Assembly (NCBI RefSeq): GCF_005862235.1
Contig: NZ_VCEK01000003.1
Span: 1,022,927-1,086,926 of the forward strand
DNA: 64,000 nt
Source: Saccharomonospora piscinae
GTDB taxonomy: Bacteria; Actinomycetota; Actinomycetes; Mycobacteriales; Pseudonocardiaceae
Direction: 5' to 3'
Every line of letters begins with the position of its first letter. Position 1 is the stretch's first letter. A program made the translations under genes and the position numbers. The notes under the pieces are model-generated. The model ran no database searches, had not been told where the DNA came from, and saw only the letters and a program-made list of their open reading frames with translations. Positions 44,058-58,398 of the stretch are shown here, piece after piece.

Positions 44058-44773
44058 TGATCAGTGTGCTCGTGGTCGAGGACGACCCGGTGGCGGCCGA
44101 GGCGCATCGCGCCTACGTCGAGCGCGTGCCGGGTTTCACGGTCGCCGGTGTCGTTCACGCGGGCGGTGAGGCCGTGCGGTTCTGCGAACGTCACCGGGTC
44201 GAGCTCGTCCTGCTCGACTTCTACCTGCCGGACTCCCACGGGCTGGCGGTGTGCCAGGCGCTGCGCGCGGGGGGAGCCGCCGTGGACGTGATCGCCGTGA
44301 CCTCGGCGCGTGACCTGTCCGTGGTCCGGGGTGCCGTGTCGGCGGGGGTGGTGCAGTACCTGCTCAAGCCGTTCACCTTTGCCGCGCTGCGGGACAAACT
44401 CGACAGCTACGCCCGGTTCCGGGAGCGGGTCGCCCGACCGGGACAGGCCAGTGGGCAGGCCGACATCGACCGGATGCTCGCCACGCTGCGGTCACCGGAG
44501 AAGGGGCCGCTGCCCAAGGGGATGAGCACGGCGACGCTCGACGCGGTCACCTCGGCACTCGCCGCCTCGGCCGACGGGCTGTCGGCCGCGGCCGTGGCGC
44601 AGGCCACCGGTGTCGCCAGGGTCACGGCCCGTCGCTATCTTGAGTACCTCGCCGACCATGGCCTTGCCCGCCGCAGCCCGCACTACGGGACGGTGGGCAG
44701 GCCCGAGGTTCGGTACGTGCCCGTCGGGCACGCGGAGGCCGGGAACGAGAACGAGGGGAACGGACGGCGATGA
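44057..44773 (+). CDS. CitB/DcuR-type response regulator
   Basis: 238 residues. Receiver domain with ISVLVVEDDP, phospho-acceptor in LVLLDFYLPD (Asp near 54) and conserved Lys in YLLKPFTFAAL, then a helix-turn-helix of the CitB/DcuR type (STATLDAVTSALAAS, VARVTARRYLEYLADHGLARR). Activates dicarboxylate transport or metabolism genes, likely the divergent transporter. ATG 44057 overlaps the kinase stop as TGATG; GGAGGAT is 7 nt upstream. Followed with an ATGA overlap by the RidA gene. Confidence 0.9.
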   Translation: MISVLVVEDDPVAAEAHRAYVERVPGFTVAGVVHAGGEAVRFCERHRVELVLLDFYLPDSHGLAVCQALRAGGAAVDVIAVTSARDLSVVRGAVSAGVVQYLLKPFTFAALRDKLDSYARFRERVARPGQASGQADIDRMLATLRSPEKGPLPKGMSTATLDAVTSALAASADGLSAAAVAQATGVARVTARRYLEYLADHGLARRSPHYGTVGRPEVRYVPVGHAEAGNENEGNGRR

Positions 44774-45159
44774 GCAAGTCGGCGGTGAGCACGGACGCGG
44801 CACCCGCTCCGGTGGCGGCGTACTCGCAGGCGGTCCGCAAGGGCAACATCCTGCAGGTCGCGGGGCAGGTGGGCATCGATCCCGCGACCGGGACCGTGGC
44901 CGACGGCGGGGTGGCCGCCCAGACCCGGCAGGTGTTCGCGAACCTGCGCGCCGTGCTCGACGCGGCGGGTGCCACGCTCGACGACGTCGTCATGATGCGC
45001 GCCTACCTGACCGACACCGCGCACTTCGCCGAGTTCAACGACGCCTACAACGAGCTCGTCGCCCACGGCGGCGAGGTTCCGCCCGCGCGCACCACGGTCT
45101 ACGTGGGGCTGCCTGCGGGGCTGCTCGTGGAGATCGACGCCCTGGCCGTGCTCGACTGA
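44770..45159 (+). CDS. ridA: RidA-family enamine/imine deaminase
   Basis: 129 residues. Conserved RidA pattern: PVAAYSQAVRKGNILQVAGQVG, QTRQVFANLRAVLDAAGATLDDVV and RTTVYVGLPAGLLVEIDALAVL with Arg near 105 as the active-site residue. Hydrolyses reactive enamine/imine intermediates from PLP enzymes; alternatively a chorismatase-like relative. Coupled to the two-component pair by ATGA, which is unusual company for RidA. No membrane or signal sequence. Confidence 0.88.
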   Translation: MSKSAVSTDAAPAPVAAYSQAVRKGNILQVAGQVGIDPATGTVADGGVAAQTRQVFANLRAVLDAAGATLDDVVMMRAYLTDTAHFAEFNDAYNELVAHGGEVPPARTTVYVGLPAGLLVEIDALAVLD

Positions 45160-45170
45160 ACCGAAAGCCG

Positions 45171-45539
45171 TCAGTGGACCGGCCCGGTGTACTTCTCACC
45201 GGGGCCCTGGCCCGGCGGGTCCGGCACGGCGGAAGCCTCCCGGAACGCCCGCTGGAGTGACTGGAGACCGTCCCGCAGTGGTGCCGCGTGCAGGCCGAGA
45301 TACTCGCTCGAGGCGGTGACCAGCCCGGCGAGCGCGGTGATGAGCCTGCGTGCCTCGTCCAGGTCGCGATGCGGGCTGGTGTCCGGCTCCTCGTCGGCGA
45401 GGCCGAGCCGTTCCGCCGCCGCCGACATCAGCATCACGGCCGACCTGCTGATGACCTCCACGCTGGGAATGCTCTGCAGGTCGCGCACGCCGGGGGAATC
45501 GTCGGCGGGGTCGGCAGCGTTGAAAGAGTCGTCTCGCAC
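45171..45539 (-). CDS. DUF1844-domain protein
   Basis: 122 residues. SIPSVEVISRSAVMLMSAAAERLGL followed by DEARRLITALAGLVTASSEYLG fits DUF1844 proteins encoded next to infC in actinobacteria. No enzyme activity is assigned. GTG 45539 gives an N-terminus VRDDSFNAADP with a weak AGAGG ribosome site. Faces the infC leader, which lies immediately upstream on the opposite strand. Confidence 0.75.
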   Translation of the reverse strand: MRDDSFNAADPADDSPGVRDLQSIPSVEVISRSAVMLMSAAAERLGLADEEPDTSPHRDLDEARRLITALAGLVTASSEYLGLHAAPLRDGLQSLQRAFREASAVPDPPGQGPGEKYTGPVH

Positions 45540-45715
45540 CTCTGGTACGATTCCACGTGCGACCAGCCTCCGAGAAATCGGGGGCCGCAAGTGGAGCCCC
45601 GCTCCCACCCGAGTCGCCGTCCGAGGCGGCCGGGTCCGGTCACGCGACGCGAGGGCGGTTTCGCCGCCCGGCGTGAGCGACAGTATCCGGTCCGTCCGGA
45701 TGCCGATCGGATCGA

Positions 45716-45747
45716 GGGCCCCGCACACGGTACGAGTGTCGGGGCCC
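45716..45747 (+). promoter_or_regulatory. Strong hairpin in the infC leader
   Basis: GGGCCCCG and ACAC pair with GTGT and CGGGGCCC around a 7-nt loop, with one bulged C: 12 bp. It lies about 58 nt before the infC start codon and could serve autoregulation by IF3 or L20, by analogy with other infC leaders; no conserved family can be assigned. Confidence 0.5.
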
Positions 45748-45805
45748 GTGGTATGTGGGCACCAGGTCGAGACAGCAGAACACGGCATTGGACCAAGGAG
45801 GCCCC

Positions 45806-46363
45806 ATCAGCTCCGATACGCGCATCAACGAGCGCATCCGCGTCCCCGAGGTTCGCCTCGTGGGACCGAACGGTGAGCAGGTCGGCATCGTCCGTATCGA
45901 GGACGCGCTGCGGCTCGCCCAGGAGGCGGACCTCGACCTCGTCGAGGTGGCCCCGCAGGCACGCCCGCCGGTGGCGAAGCTCATGGACTACGGGAAGTTC
46001 AAGTACGAGAGTGCGCAGAAGGCCCGTGAGTCCCGCCGGAACCAGCAGCTCACCGTCATCAAGGAACAGAAGCTGCGTCCCAAGATCGACCCGCACGACT
46101 ACGAGACGAAGAAGGGCCACGTGTCCCGCTTCCTCGAGGCGGGCAACAAGGTCAAGGTGACGATCATGTTCCGCGGTCGTGAGCAGTCGAGGCCGGAGCT
46201 CGGGTTCCGACTGCTGCAGCGGCTCGCTGACGACGTGGCCGAGCTGGGTTTCATCGAGTCGAAGCCGAAGCAGGACGGCCGCAACATGATCATGGTGCTG
46301 GCGCCGCACAAGAACGCCAAGGCGAAGTCGAAGGCGACGAAGGACGCGGGCGAGGGGTCGTGA
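45806..46363 (+). CDS. infC: Translation initiation factor IF-3
   Basis: 185 residues. N domain ([20 protein letters not shown]), linker ([17 protein letters not shown]) and C domain ([26 protein letters not shown]) are typical; a basic tail ends in [12 protein letters not shown]. The start is taken as the rare codon ATC at 45806, since AAGGAGG lies 4 nt upstream and the translation [11 protein letters not shown] aligns with the family start; GTG 45755 or TTG 45788 are the alternatives. IF3 discriminates against non-canonical start codons, so an ATC start implies negative feedback on its own synthesis. First gene of infC-rpmI-rplT. Confidence 0.92.
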   Translation: MSSDTRINERIRVPEVRLVGPNGEQVGIVRIEDALRLAQEADLDLVEVAPQARPPVAKLMDYGKFKYESAQKARESRRNQQLTVIKEQKLRPKIDPHDYETKKGHVSRFLEAGNKVKVTIMFRGREQSRPELGFRLLQRLADDVAELGFIESKPKQDGRNMIMVLAPHKNAKAKSKATKDAGEGS

Positions 46364-46431
46364 CGGTCCGCCGCCCGCACCCCGGGCGGTAGCCGGGCGT
46401 CACGGTCGAAACCCGTATCGCCACCACGCAG

Positions 46432-46456
46432 CAGCACACCGGTCCTCGGTGTGCTG
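46432..46456 (+). promoter_or_regulatory. Perfect 10-bp hairpin in the infC-rpmI spacer
   Basis: CAGCACACCG (46432-46441) pairs with CGGTGTGCTG (46447-46456), 5-nt loop, 20 nt before the rpmI start. May limit read-through or bind L20. Confidence 0.5.
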
Positions 46457-46475
46457 TCGTCTGAAAGAGGGAAGT

Positions 46476-46670
46476 ATGCCGAAGAACAAGACCCACAGCG
46501 GGATGTCGAAGCGCGTCCGCGTGACGGGCAGCGGCAGGATCCGGCGCCAGCAGGCGGGCCGCAGGCACCTGATGGAGAAGAAGTCGAGCCGGGTGACCCG
46601 CAGGCTCGAGGGCACAGCCGACGTCGCGGCCCCGGACCTGAACCGCGTCAAGCGCCTGCTCGGCCGCTGA
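46476..46670 (+). CDS. rpmI: 50S ribosomal protein L35
   Basis: 64 residues, standard length: [20 protein letters not shown] and [22 protein letters not shown] are textbook L35. ATG 46476 has AGAGGGA 4 nt upstream. Second gene of the IF3-L35-L20 operon. Confidence 0.97.
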   Translation: MPKNKTHSGMSKRVRVTGSGRIRRQQAGRRHLMEKKSSRVTRRLEGTADVAAPDLNRVKRLLGR

Positions 46671-46739
46671 GCACAGCCAGCTTCTCCGCAACTCACCGGG
46701 GCGCCCTGGACGCGCCCCCCGACACGACAGGATGGACCC

Positions 46740-47117
46740 GTGGCACGCGTCAAGCGGGCGGTCAACGCCCAGAAGAAGCGCCGCGCGACTCTCGAACTGG
46801 CCAGCGGCTACCGCGGTCAGCGTTCGCGCCTCTACCGCAAGGCGAAGGAGCAGAACCTCCACTCGCTGAACTACGCCTACCGGGACCGCCGTGCCCGCAA
46901 GGGCGACTTCCGCCAGCTGTGGATCACCCGGATCAACGCGGCGGCGCGCCAGAACGGGCTGACCTACAACCGCTTCATCCAGGGCATCAAGGCCGCGGGT
47001 GTCGAGGTCGACCGCAAGATCCTCGCCGAGCTGGCCGTGAACGACGCCGCGGCGTTCACCTCGCTGGCCGACGTCGCGAAGCAGAACCTGCCGTCCGACG
47101 TGAAGAAGTCGGCCTGA
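46740..47117 (+). CDS. rplT: 50S ribosomal protein L20
   Basis: 125 residues: [20 protein letters not shown] and the [28 protein letters not shown] region (in parts) are standard L20, which binds 23S rRNA early in assembly and often represses its own operon. GTG 46740 follows AGGA by 7 nt. The stop codon overlaps the putative CTG start of the trmH-type gene. Confidence 0.97.
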   Translation: MARVKRAVNAQKKRRATLELASGYRGQRSRLYRKAKEQNLHSLNYAYRDRRARKGDFRQLWITRINAAARQNGLTYNRFIQGIKAAGVEVDRKILAELAVNDAAAFTSLADVAKQNLPSDVKKSA

Positions 47118-47920
47118 GCACCCAGCACTCCCGACCCGGGGATGCCCTGTTCACACACAGGACACCCCGGGTCGTTGCCGCGCGCCGCCTGACGCGGCGT
47201 ACGCAGCGCGAGGAAACGGGCCGGTTCCTGGCCGAGGGTGCGCAGGCCGTCCGTGAGGCGTTGCGGTACGGCCGGGTACACGAGGTGTTCGCGACCGAGG
47301 CCGCGACCGGTCGGCACGCCGAACTCGTGGCCGAGGCGCCCGTGCTCTCGCCGATCACCGTCCGTGCGGCGGAACTGCTGTCGGAGACCGTGTCTCCGCA
47401 GGGCATCGTGGCGGTGTGTGACACGGTCACGGTGTCCCTGACCGACGCGCTCGCCGGGCGGCCCCGGCTGGTGGCAGTGCTCGCCGGCATCGCCGATCCC
47501 GGCAACGCCGGTACGGTGCTGCGCGTCGCCGACGCCGCGGGTGCCGACGCCGTGGTGTTCGCGGGCACGAGCGTGGACGTGCACAACGGCAAGTGCGTAC
47601 GCGCCTCGACGGGAAGCCTGTTCCACCTTCCGGTCGCGGTCGAACCGGATGTCGGCACCGCGCTCGGAGCGTGCCGGGAGGCGGGGCTCACGACGATCGC
47701 CGCCGACGGCCGTGCCGAGGCCGATCTGACCACGGCCGAGGGGCTCGACCGGCCGACCGCGTGGCTGTTCGGCAACGAGGCCCACGGCCTCGACGACGCG
47801 GTGCTGGCGCGTGCCGACCGCGCGGTCCGGGTCCCGCTGTACGGCAGGGCGGAAAGTCTCAACCTGGCCACGGCGGCCGCCGTGTGCCTCTACACCAGTG
47901 CGGTGCGGCACCACTCCTGA
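47114..47920 (+). CDS. TrmH/SpoU-family RNA 2'-O-methyltransferase
   Basis: About 268 residues. [23 protein letters not shown] is the N-terminal substrate-binding part; the SPOUT knot shows [42 protein letters not shown] and [21 protein letters not shown] (motifs 1-3). Homologue of Rv1644 (annotated tsnR in mycobacteria); likely methylates 23S rRNA. No ATG, GTG or TTG precedes the conserved N-terminus, so the probable start is CTG 47114, overlapping the rplT stop as CTGA. A strong hairpin (47134-47172) lies within the first codons. Confidence 0.85.
   Translation: MSTQHSRPGDALFTHRTPRVVAARRLTRRTQREETGRFLAEGAQAVREALRYGRVHEVFATEAATGRHAELVAEAPVLSPITVRAAELLSETVSPQGIVAVCDTVTVSLTDALAGRPRLVAVLAGIADPGNAGTVLRVADAAGADAVVFAGTSVDVHNGKCVRASTGSLFHLPVAVEPDVGTALGACREAGLTTIAADGRAEADLTTAEGLDRPTAWLFGNEAHGLDDAVLARADRAVRVPLYGRAESLNLATAAAVCLYTSAVRHHS
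47134..47172 (+). terminator. Strong hairpin after rplT, inside the TrmH gene start
   Basis: ACCCGGGG pairs with CCCCGGGT and the inner CCTGT with ACAGG around TCACAC. It could attenuate transcription from rplT into trmH; the reading frame passes through it. Confidence 0.55.
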
Positions 47921-47955
47921 CGGAGGGTGACCGAGGGGCGGCGGCGGTACTCACC

Positions 47956-47961
47956 TAGAAT
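47956..47961 (+). promoter_or_regulatory. -10 box TAGAAT upstream of pheS
   Basis: Lies about 76 nt before ATG 48038; weak -35. Confidence 0.4.
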
Positions 47962-47980
47962 TCGCTGCGAGTACCGCTGA

Positions 47981-49093
<1,113 letters not shown>

Positions 49094-49237
49094 ATGGCGA
49101 AGGATGGTCTGCGTCGTCATGTGTGCCGACCGGGTGCGGGTGTCCCGCAGGTAACGGAGGCGCGGATGGCGAAGGATGGTCTGCGTCGTCATGTGTGCCG
49201 ACCGGGTGCGGGTGTCCCGCAGGAAACGGAGGCGTGA
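49094..49237 (+). CDS. 47-residue small ORF made of two tandem 72-bp units between pheS and pheT
   Basis: The gap between pheS and pheT is one open reading frame: ATG directly after the pheS stop, stop TGA (49235-49237) directly before the pheT ATG. Unit 1 (49094-49165) and unit 2 (49166-49237) encode MAKDGLRRHVCRPGAGVPQ followed by VTEAR and ETEA respectively; they are nearly identical and the frame is kept. Each unit is preceded by ACGGAGGC, a good ribosome site. The peptide has no Phe, so it is not a Phe attenuator leader. Function unknown; a translation-coupling linker or a real small basic protein are both possible. Confidence 0.6.
   Translation: MAKDGLRRHVCRPGAGVPQVTEARMAKDGLRRHVCRPGAGVPQETEA
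49094..49237 (+). repeat. Two-copy 72-bp tandem repeat
   Basis: Units 49094-49165 and 49166-49237 differ visibly only at a few positions in the last 12 bases (GTAACGGAGGCGCGG versus GAAACGGAGGCGTGA). Confidence 0.9.
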
Positions 49238-51757
49238 ATGAGGATTCCCGTCAGTTGGCTGAGAGAGCACCTGGACCTCGGTGAGGAGGTCAGCACCGAC
49301 GACATCGCCGACGCCTTCGTGAATCTGGGTATCGAGGTCGAGGGTGTCGACCGGGTGGGCGAGATCGAAGGCCCGCTCGTGATCGGGCGCGTCGTCGAGA
49401 TCGAGGAACTCACCGACTTCAAGAAGCCCATCCGGTACTGCCGGGTCGACGTGGGCGGCGTCGAGGAGGCGGGCGAGGACGAGGAGATCGATCCGACCCG
49501 GCCGCCCACGAACGGCATCATCTGCGGCGCCACCAACTTCGCCGAGGGCGATCTGGTGGTCGTCGCACTGCCGTCGGCGGTGTTGCCGGGCGGGTTCGCG
49601 ATCTCGGCCCGCAAGACCTACGGGCGGGAAAGCGAGGGCATGATCTGCTCGGTGCGCGAGCTGGGGGTCGGCGACGATCACGCCGGCATCCTGGTGCTGC
49701 CCTCGGGCACGGCGAGTCCCGGTGACGACGCGCGCGAGGTACTCGACCTCGTTGACGAGGTGCTGGAGCTGACCCCGACGCCCGATCTCGGACACGCGTT
49801 GTCGGTCCGGGGACTGGCCCGGGAACTGGCGTGTGCGTTCGACGTGCCGTACGGCGATCCCGCCCACGTCGACGTGCCCGAGGGTGAGGGGGACGTGTGG
49901 CCGGTGCGGATCGAGGATCCGCAGGGCTGCCGCCGGTTCGTGCTGCGCAGGGTCACCGGAGTGGACGCGGGAGCGCCCACTCCCTGGTGGATCCAGCGGC
50001 GCTTGCTGCTGGCCGGAATGCGGCCGATCTCGCTCGCGGTGGACGTCACCAACTACGTGATGCTGGAGCTCGGCCACCCGCTGCACGCGTTCGACACCGG
50101 AGCGGTGAAGGGCGATCTGGTGGTCCGGCGGGCGAAGCCGGGCGAGACGCTGACCACACTGGACGACCTCGAGCGGACGCTGGACCCCGAGGACGTGGTG
50201 ATCGCCGACGACAGCGGTGTCATCTCCCTGGCCGGCACGATGGGCGGCGCGAGTACGGAGATCCGCACCGACAGCACCGACGTGCTGCTGGAGGCGGCGC
50301 ACTGGGATCCGGCCGCGGTCAGCCGGACCGCGCGCAGGCACGCCCTGTTCTCCGAGGCGGCGCGGCGGTTCGAGCGGTTCACCGACCCGGAGTTGTGTGC
50401 GGCGTCCGTCGAGGTCGCGGCCCGCCTGTTGCGGCAGTACGGCGACGGCAGCATCCGGCCGGGACGGACGGACGAGGGGCACGTCGAGCCCCCCGAGGCC
50501 ATCACGATGCCGATCAGCCTGCCCGACCAGGTGGCCGGCGTGCGGTTCGATCGTGGCGTCACGGTGCGCAGGCTGACCCAGATCGGATGCCGGGTACAGG
50601 TCGGCACCGGTGACGACGGAACGGCTGTGGTCACCGCCGTGCCGCCGAGCTGGCGTGGCGACCTCGTGCAGCCTGCCGACCTCGTCGAGGAGGTGCTGCG
50701 GCTGGAGGGCTACGACCTGATTCCGTCGGAGCTGCCCGCGGCACCGGCGGGGCGCGGTCTGACCGCCGCGCAGCGGCGCAGGCGTGCGGTGTCGCGTGCC
50801 CTCGCCGAAGCCGGGTACGTGGAGGTGCTGCCGTTCCCGTTCGTCGCGGACTCGGTCTGGGACGATCTCGGACTGCCCGAGGACGATCCGCGCCGCCGGA
50901 CGGTCACCGTGCTCAATCCGCTGGAGTCGGAGAAGAACCGGCTGACGACATCGCTGCTGCCGGGCCTGCTCGACACCGTGCAGCGCAACCTTTCCCGCGG
51001 TTTCCGCGACGTCGCGCTCTACCACGTCGGCCAGGTCGTGCTGCCGGGTCAGCACCAGGTCGCGGCCCCCGATCCCGGGGTGGCCGGGCGTCCGTCCGAC
51101 GCCGACCTCGCCGCGCTCGAACAGGCGGTGCCGGAGCAGCCGCTGCACGTGGCCGTGGTGCTCACCGGGGAACGCCGCCGTTCCGGCTGGTGGGGACGCG
51201 GGGAGCAGGCCACCTGGGCGGATGCGGTTCAGGCCGCGCGCCTGGTGGCCGAGGTCGCCGCCGCGGACGTGGAGGTCGAGTCGGCCGAGGTGATGCCGTG
51301 GCATCCGGGCCGTTGCGCGCGGTTCTCGGTCGACGGCACGACCGTCGGGTACGCGGGCGAGCTGCACCCCAAGGTCGTCGAGCGCTGGGGCCTGCCGAAG
51401 CGGACCGTGGCGATGGAGCTGGATCTCGACGCGCTGCCGGTGGTGGAACACCGGCCCGCGCCGTCGATCTCGGCGTTCCCGCCGGTGCTGCTCGACGTCG
51501 CCCTGGTCGTGGACGCCGATGTGCCGTCGGCCGAGCTGGCCGCGATCCTGCGCGAGGGCGCGGGCGAGCTCGTCGAGGACGTGTCGCTGTTCGACCTCTA
51601 CACCGGCGAGCAGGTCGGCGAGGGCAAGCGGTCGCTGGCCTACTCGCTGCGCTTCCGCGCGCCTGACCGCACGCTGACCGTGGAGGAGGCGACGAAGGCG
51701 CGCGACGCCGCCGTCGCCGCCGCGGGCGAGCGTGTCGGCGCGGTACTGCGTGGCTGA
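49238..51757 (+). CDS. pheT: Phenylalanyl-tRNA synthetase beta subunit
   Basis: 839 residues. N-terminal tRNA-binding OB fold (VIGRVVEIEELTDFKKPIRYCRVDVG, NIICGATNFAEGDLV), B3/B4 editing core (DYSxx-like HPLHAFDTGAVKGDLVVRRA), B5 domains and the C-terminal ferredoxin-like anticodon domain (FPPVLLDVALVVDADVPSAELAAIL, VSLFDLYTGEQVGEGKRSLAYSLRFR). ATG 49238 is preceded by ACGGAGGCGTGA, so the ribosome site is the last repeat of the small ORF and pheT translation is probably coupled to it. A hairpin follows the gene. Confidence 0.97.
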   Translation: MRIPVSWLREHLDLGEEVSTDDIADAFVNLGIEVEGVDRVGEIEGPLVIGRVVEIEELTDFKKPIRYCRVDVGGVEEAGEDEEIDPTRPPTNGIICGATNFAEGDLVVVALPSAVLPGGFAISARKTYGRESEGMICSVRELGVGDDHAGILVLPSGTASPGDDAREVLDLVDEVLELTPTPDLGHALSVRGLARELACAFDVPYGDPAHVDVPEGEGDVWPVRIEDPQGCRRFVLRRVTGVDAGAPTPWWIQRRLLLAGMRPISLAVDVTNYVMLELGHPLHAFDTGAVKGDLVVRRAKPGETLTTLDDLERTLDPEDVVIADDSGVISLAGTMGGASTEIRTDSTDVLLEAAHWDPAAVSRTARRHALFSEAARRFERFTDPELCAASVEVAARLLRQYGDGSIRPGRTDEGHVEPPEAITMPISLPDQVAGVRFDRGVTVRRLTQIGCRVQVGTGDDGTAVVTAVPPSWRGDLVQPADLVEEVLRLEGYDLIPSELPAAPAGRGLTAAQRRRRAVSRALAEAGYVEVLPFPFVADSVWDDLGLPEDDPRRRTVTVLNPLESEKNRLTTSLLPGLLDTVQRNLSRGFRDVALYHVGQVVLPGQHQVAAPDPGVAGRPSDADLAALEQAVPEQPLHVAVVLTGERRRSGWWGRGEQATWADAVQAARLVAEVAAADVEVESAEVMPWHPGRCARFSVDGTTVGYAGELHPKVVERWGLPKRTVAMELDLDALPVVEHRPAPSISAFPPVLLDVALVVDADVPSAELAAILREGAGELVEDVSLFDLYTGEQVGEGKRSLAYSLRFRAPDRTLTVEEATKARDAAVAAAGERVGAVLRG

Positions 51758-51765
51758 CTAGTCGG

Positions 51766-51801
51766 TGCGGTGCGGTCGTCCGGGTGGGTGGCCGCACCGC
51801 A
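51766..51801. terminator. Hairpin after pheT between convergent genes
   Basis: TGCGGTGCGG (51766-51775) pairs perfectly with CCGCACCGCA (51792-51801). Ten-bp stem ending next to the alkylation-repair gene stop. Confidence 0.6.
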
Positions 51802-52512
51802 TCAGCTCAGGTGCCGCAGTGCTTCCCTGCGTGACAGCGGTGCCAGTTCGGGGTGCTCGGACACGTAGTTCCGTACCCACGCGGGGTTCGAACGCGAGTA
51901 CTGCCGCAGTGCCCAACCGACGGCCTTGCGAAGGAAGAAGTCGGGATCTCCCGCGGTGGCGTCCAGGCACTCGGCGAGCAGCGCGGTGTCGGTACGGGGT
52001 CCCGATGCGTTCTGGCTCAGCACCGCCGCGCGGCGTCGCCACAGGTCGTGCCCGTGTGCCCAGCGTCGTACAACCGGGGCCACAGTGCCGGGGTCGCCGC
52101 GCAGGATCGGGCCGAGGCGGTTGATCGCGATCTCGTCGACGAAGTCCCACCAGGCGCCCGTCACGACGAGATGTTCGTAGAGGGGCAGTGCCTCGGCGGT
52201 CTGCCAGCGCGCGTGTGCGCGGTGACCCGTGATGTCGATCGCGAGCGAGCGTTCCTCCCGGTAGGCGGCGTGGTCCCACAGCGTCAGCACGGCCCGGCGC
52301 CAGCTCGCGCGATCCGGCAACGGATGGTCGGCGACGACGCGCCGCGCCAGCTGTCTGCGCTGCGGTGTGGGCACACCCCGAAACGGCAGCTCCGACTTCA
52401 TGTACTCCCGCATTCGCGGTGCTCGCTGCGGGTCGGCGAGCTGGGCCAGACCGTCGCGCGCGGCGTGGACCAGGGTGTCCGGGCCTGGTGGGCTGATCCC
52501 GCTGTTCGACAC
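51802..52512 (-). CDS. AlkD-type DNA alkylation-repair protein
   Basis: 236 residues. HEAT-like repeats with RAPRMREYMKSELPFRGVPTP near the start, TLWDHAAYREERSLAIDI, TGAWWDFVDEIAINRLG (Trp-Asp motif) and QNASGPRTDTALL..FLRKAVGWALRQYSRSNPAWV, all typical of the AlkC/AlkD family that excises bulky N3/N7-alkyl purines without flipping. GTG 52512 follows AGGTGA by 5 nt. Divergent from argC with about 118 bp between starts. No signal peptide. Confidence 0.85.
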   Translation of the reverse strand: MSNSGISPPGPDTLVHAARDGLAQLADPQRAPRMREYMKSELPFRGVPTPQRRQLARRVVADHPLPDRASWRRAVLTLWDHAAYREERSLAIDITGHRAHARWQTAEALPLYEHLVVTGAWWDFVDEIAINRLGPILRGDPGTVAPVVRRWAHGHDLWRRRAAVLSQNASGPRTDTALLAECLDATAGDPDFFLRKAVGWALRQYSRSNPAWVRNYVSEHPELAPLSRREALRHLS

Positions 52513-52573
52513 GAGCGTCACCTGTTCCGGGAACTGTGTGGGACGAGGTGACTCGATACTATCGAACACCTGA

Positions 52574-54809
<2,236 letters not shown>

Positions 54810-54813
<4 letters not shown>

Positions 54814-55722
54814 CCGGTAATCCCTCGCTCGTCCCGGCCGACGACCGGCTGGCCACCGCCGCCGAGAAGGCGGGCGTCCTCGTCGAGGCGCTGCCCTGGT
54901 TGCAGCGGTTCCACGGCGCCACGGTCGTCGTGAAGTACGGCGGCAACGCCATGGTCGACGACACCCTGAAACGGGCCTTCGCTCAGGACATGGTGTTTCT
55001 CCGGCTGGCGGGCCTGCGACCCGTGGTCGTGCACGGCGGCGGCCCGCAGATCACGGCGATGCTCGACCGGGTGGGCATCCCCGGCGAGTTCAGGGGCGGC
55101 CTGCGCGTCACGACCCCCGAGACGATGGACATCGTCCGGATGGTGCTCGTCGGTCAGGTCAGCCGGGAACTGGTGGGACTCGTCAACGCGCACGGGCCGT
55201 ACGCGGTCGGTATCTCCGGTGAGGACGCGCGCCTGTTCACGGCCGAACGCAAGCGGGCGACCGTCGACGGCGAGGCGGTGGACATCGGTCTCGTCGGCGA
55301 GGTGGCCGACGTCAATCCCGACGCCGTCCTCGACATCGTGAACGCGGGGCGCATCCCGGTGGTCTCCACGGTCGCGCCCGATGTGGACGGTGTCGTCCAC
55401 AACGTCAACGCCGACACGGCGGCGGGAGCGCTGGCCGCCGCGCTCGGAGCCGAGAAGCTGGTCGTGCTCACCGACGTGGAGGGGTTGTACGCGGACTGGC
55501 CCGACCGTTCGTCGCTGGTGGACCGGATCGACGCCGACGCGCTCGACCGGCTGCTGCCCGGTCTCGCCAGCGGCATGATCCCGAAGATGGAGGCGTGCCT
55601 GCGTGCCGTCCGGGGCGGTGTGCGCCGCGCCCACGTGATCGACGGAAGGCTGGCTCACTCGGTGCTGCTGGAGGTGTTCACCTCTCGCGGGGTCGGAACC
55701 ATGGTGCTGCCGGGGAAGGACG

Positions 55723-55739
<17 letters not shown>
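54810..55739 (+). CDS. argB: Acetylglutamate kinase
   Basis: 309 residues. Amino-acid kinase fold: [13 protein letters not shown] near residue 33, [24 protein letters not shown] and the nucleotide-binding segment [17 protein letters not shown]. The classic feedback-inhibited enzyme; long N-terminal extension ([21 protein letters not shown]) is typical of arginine-sensitive forms. Coupled by ATGA to argJ. Confidence 0.96.

Positions 55740-58390
<2,651 letters not shown>

Positions 58391-58398
<8 letters not shown>

Noticed and set aside
45755..45806. GTG 45755 as the start of infC
   Set aside because: No ribosome-binding site precedes it, while ATC 45806 has an ideal AAGGAGG; the extra 17 residues are not conserved-looking.
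49094..49237. Phe attenuator leader peptide upstream of pheT
   Set aside because: The peptide contains no Phe codons and lies after pheS, so an attenuator role like that of pheST in enterics is not supported.
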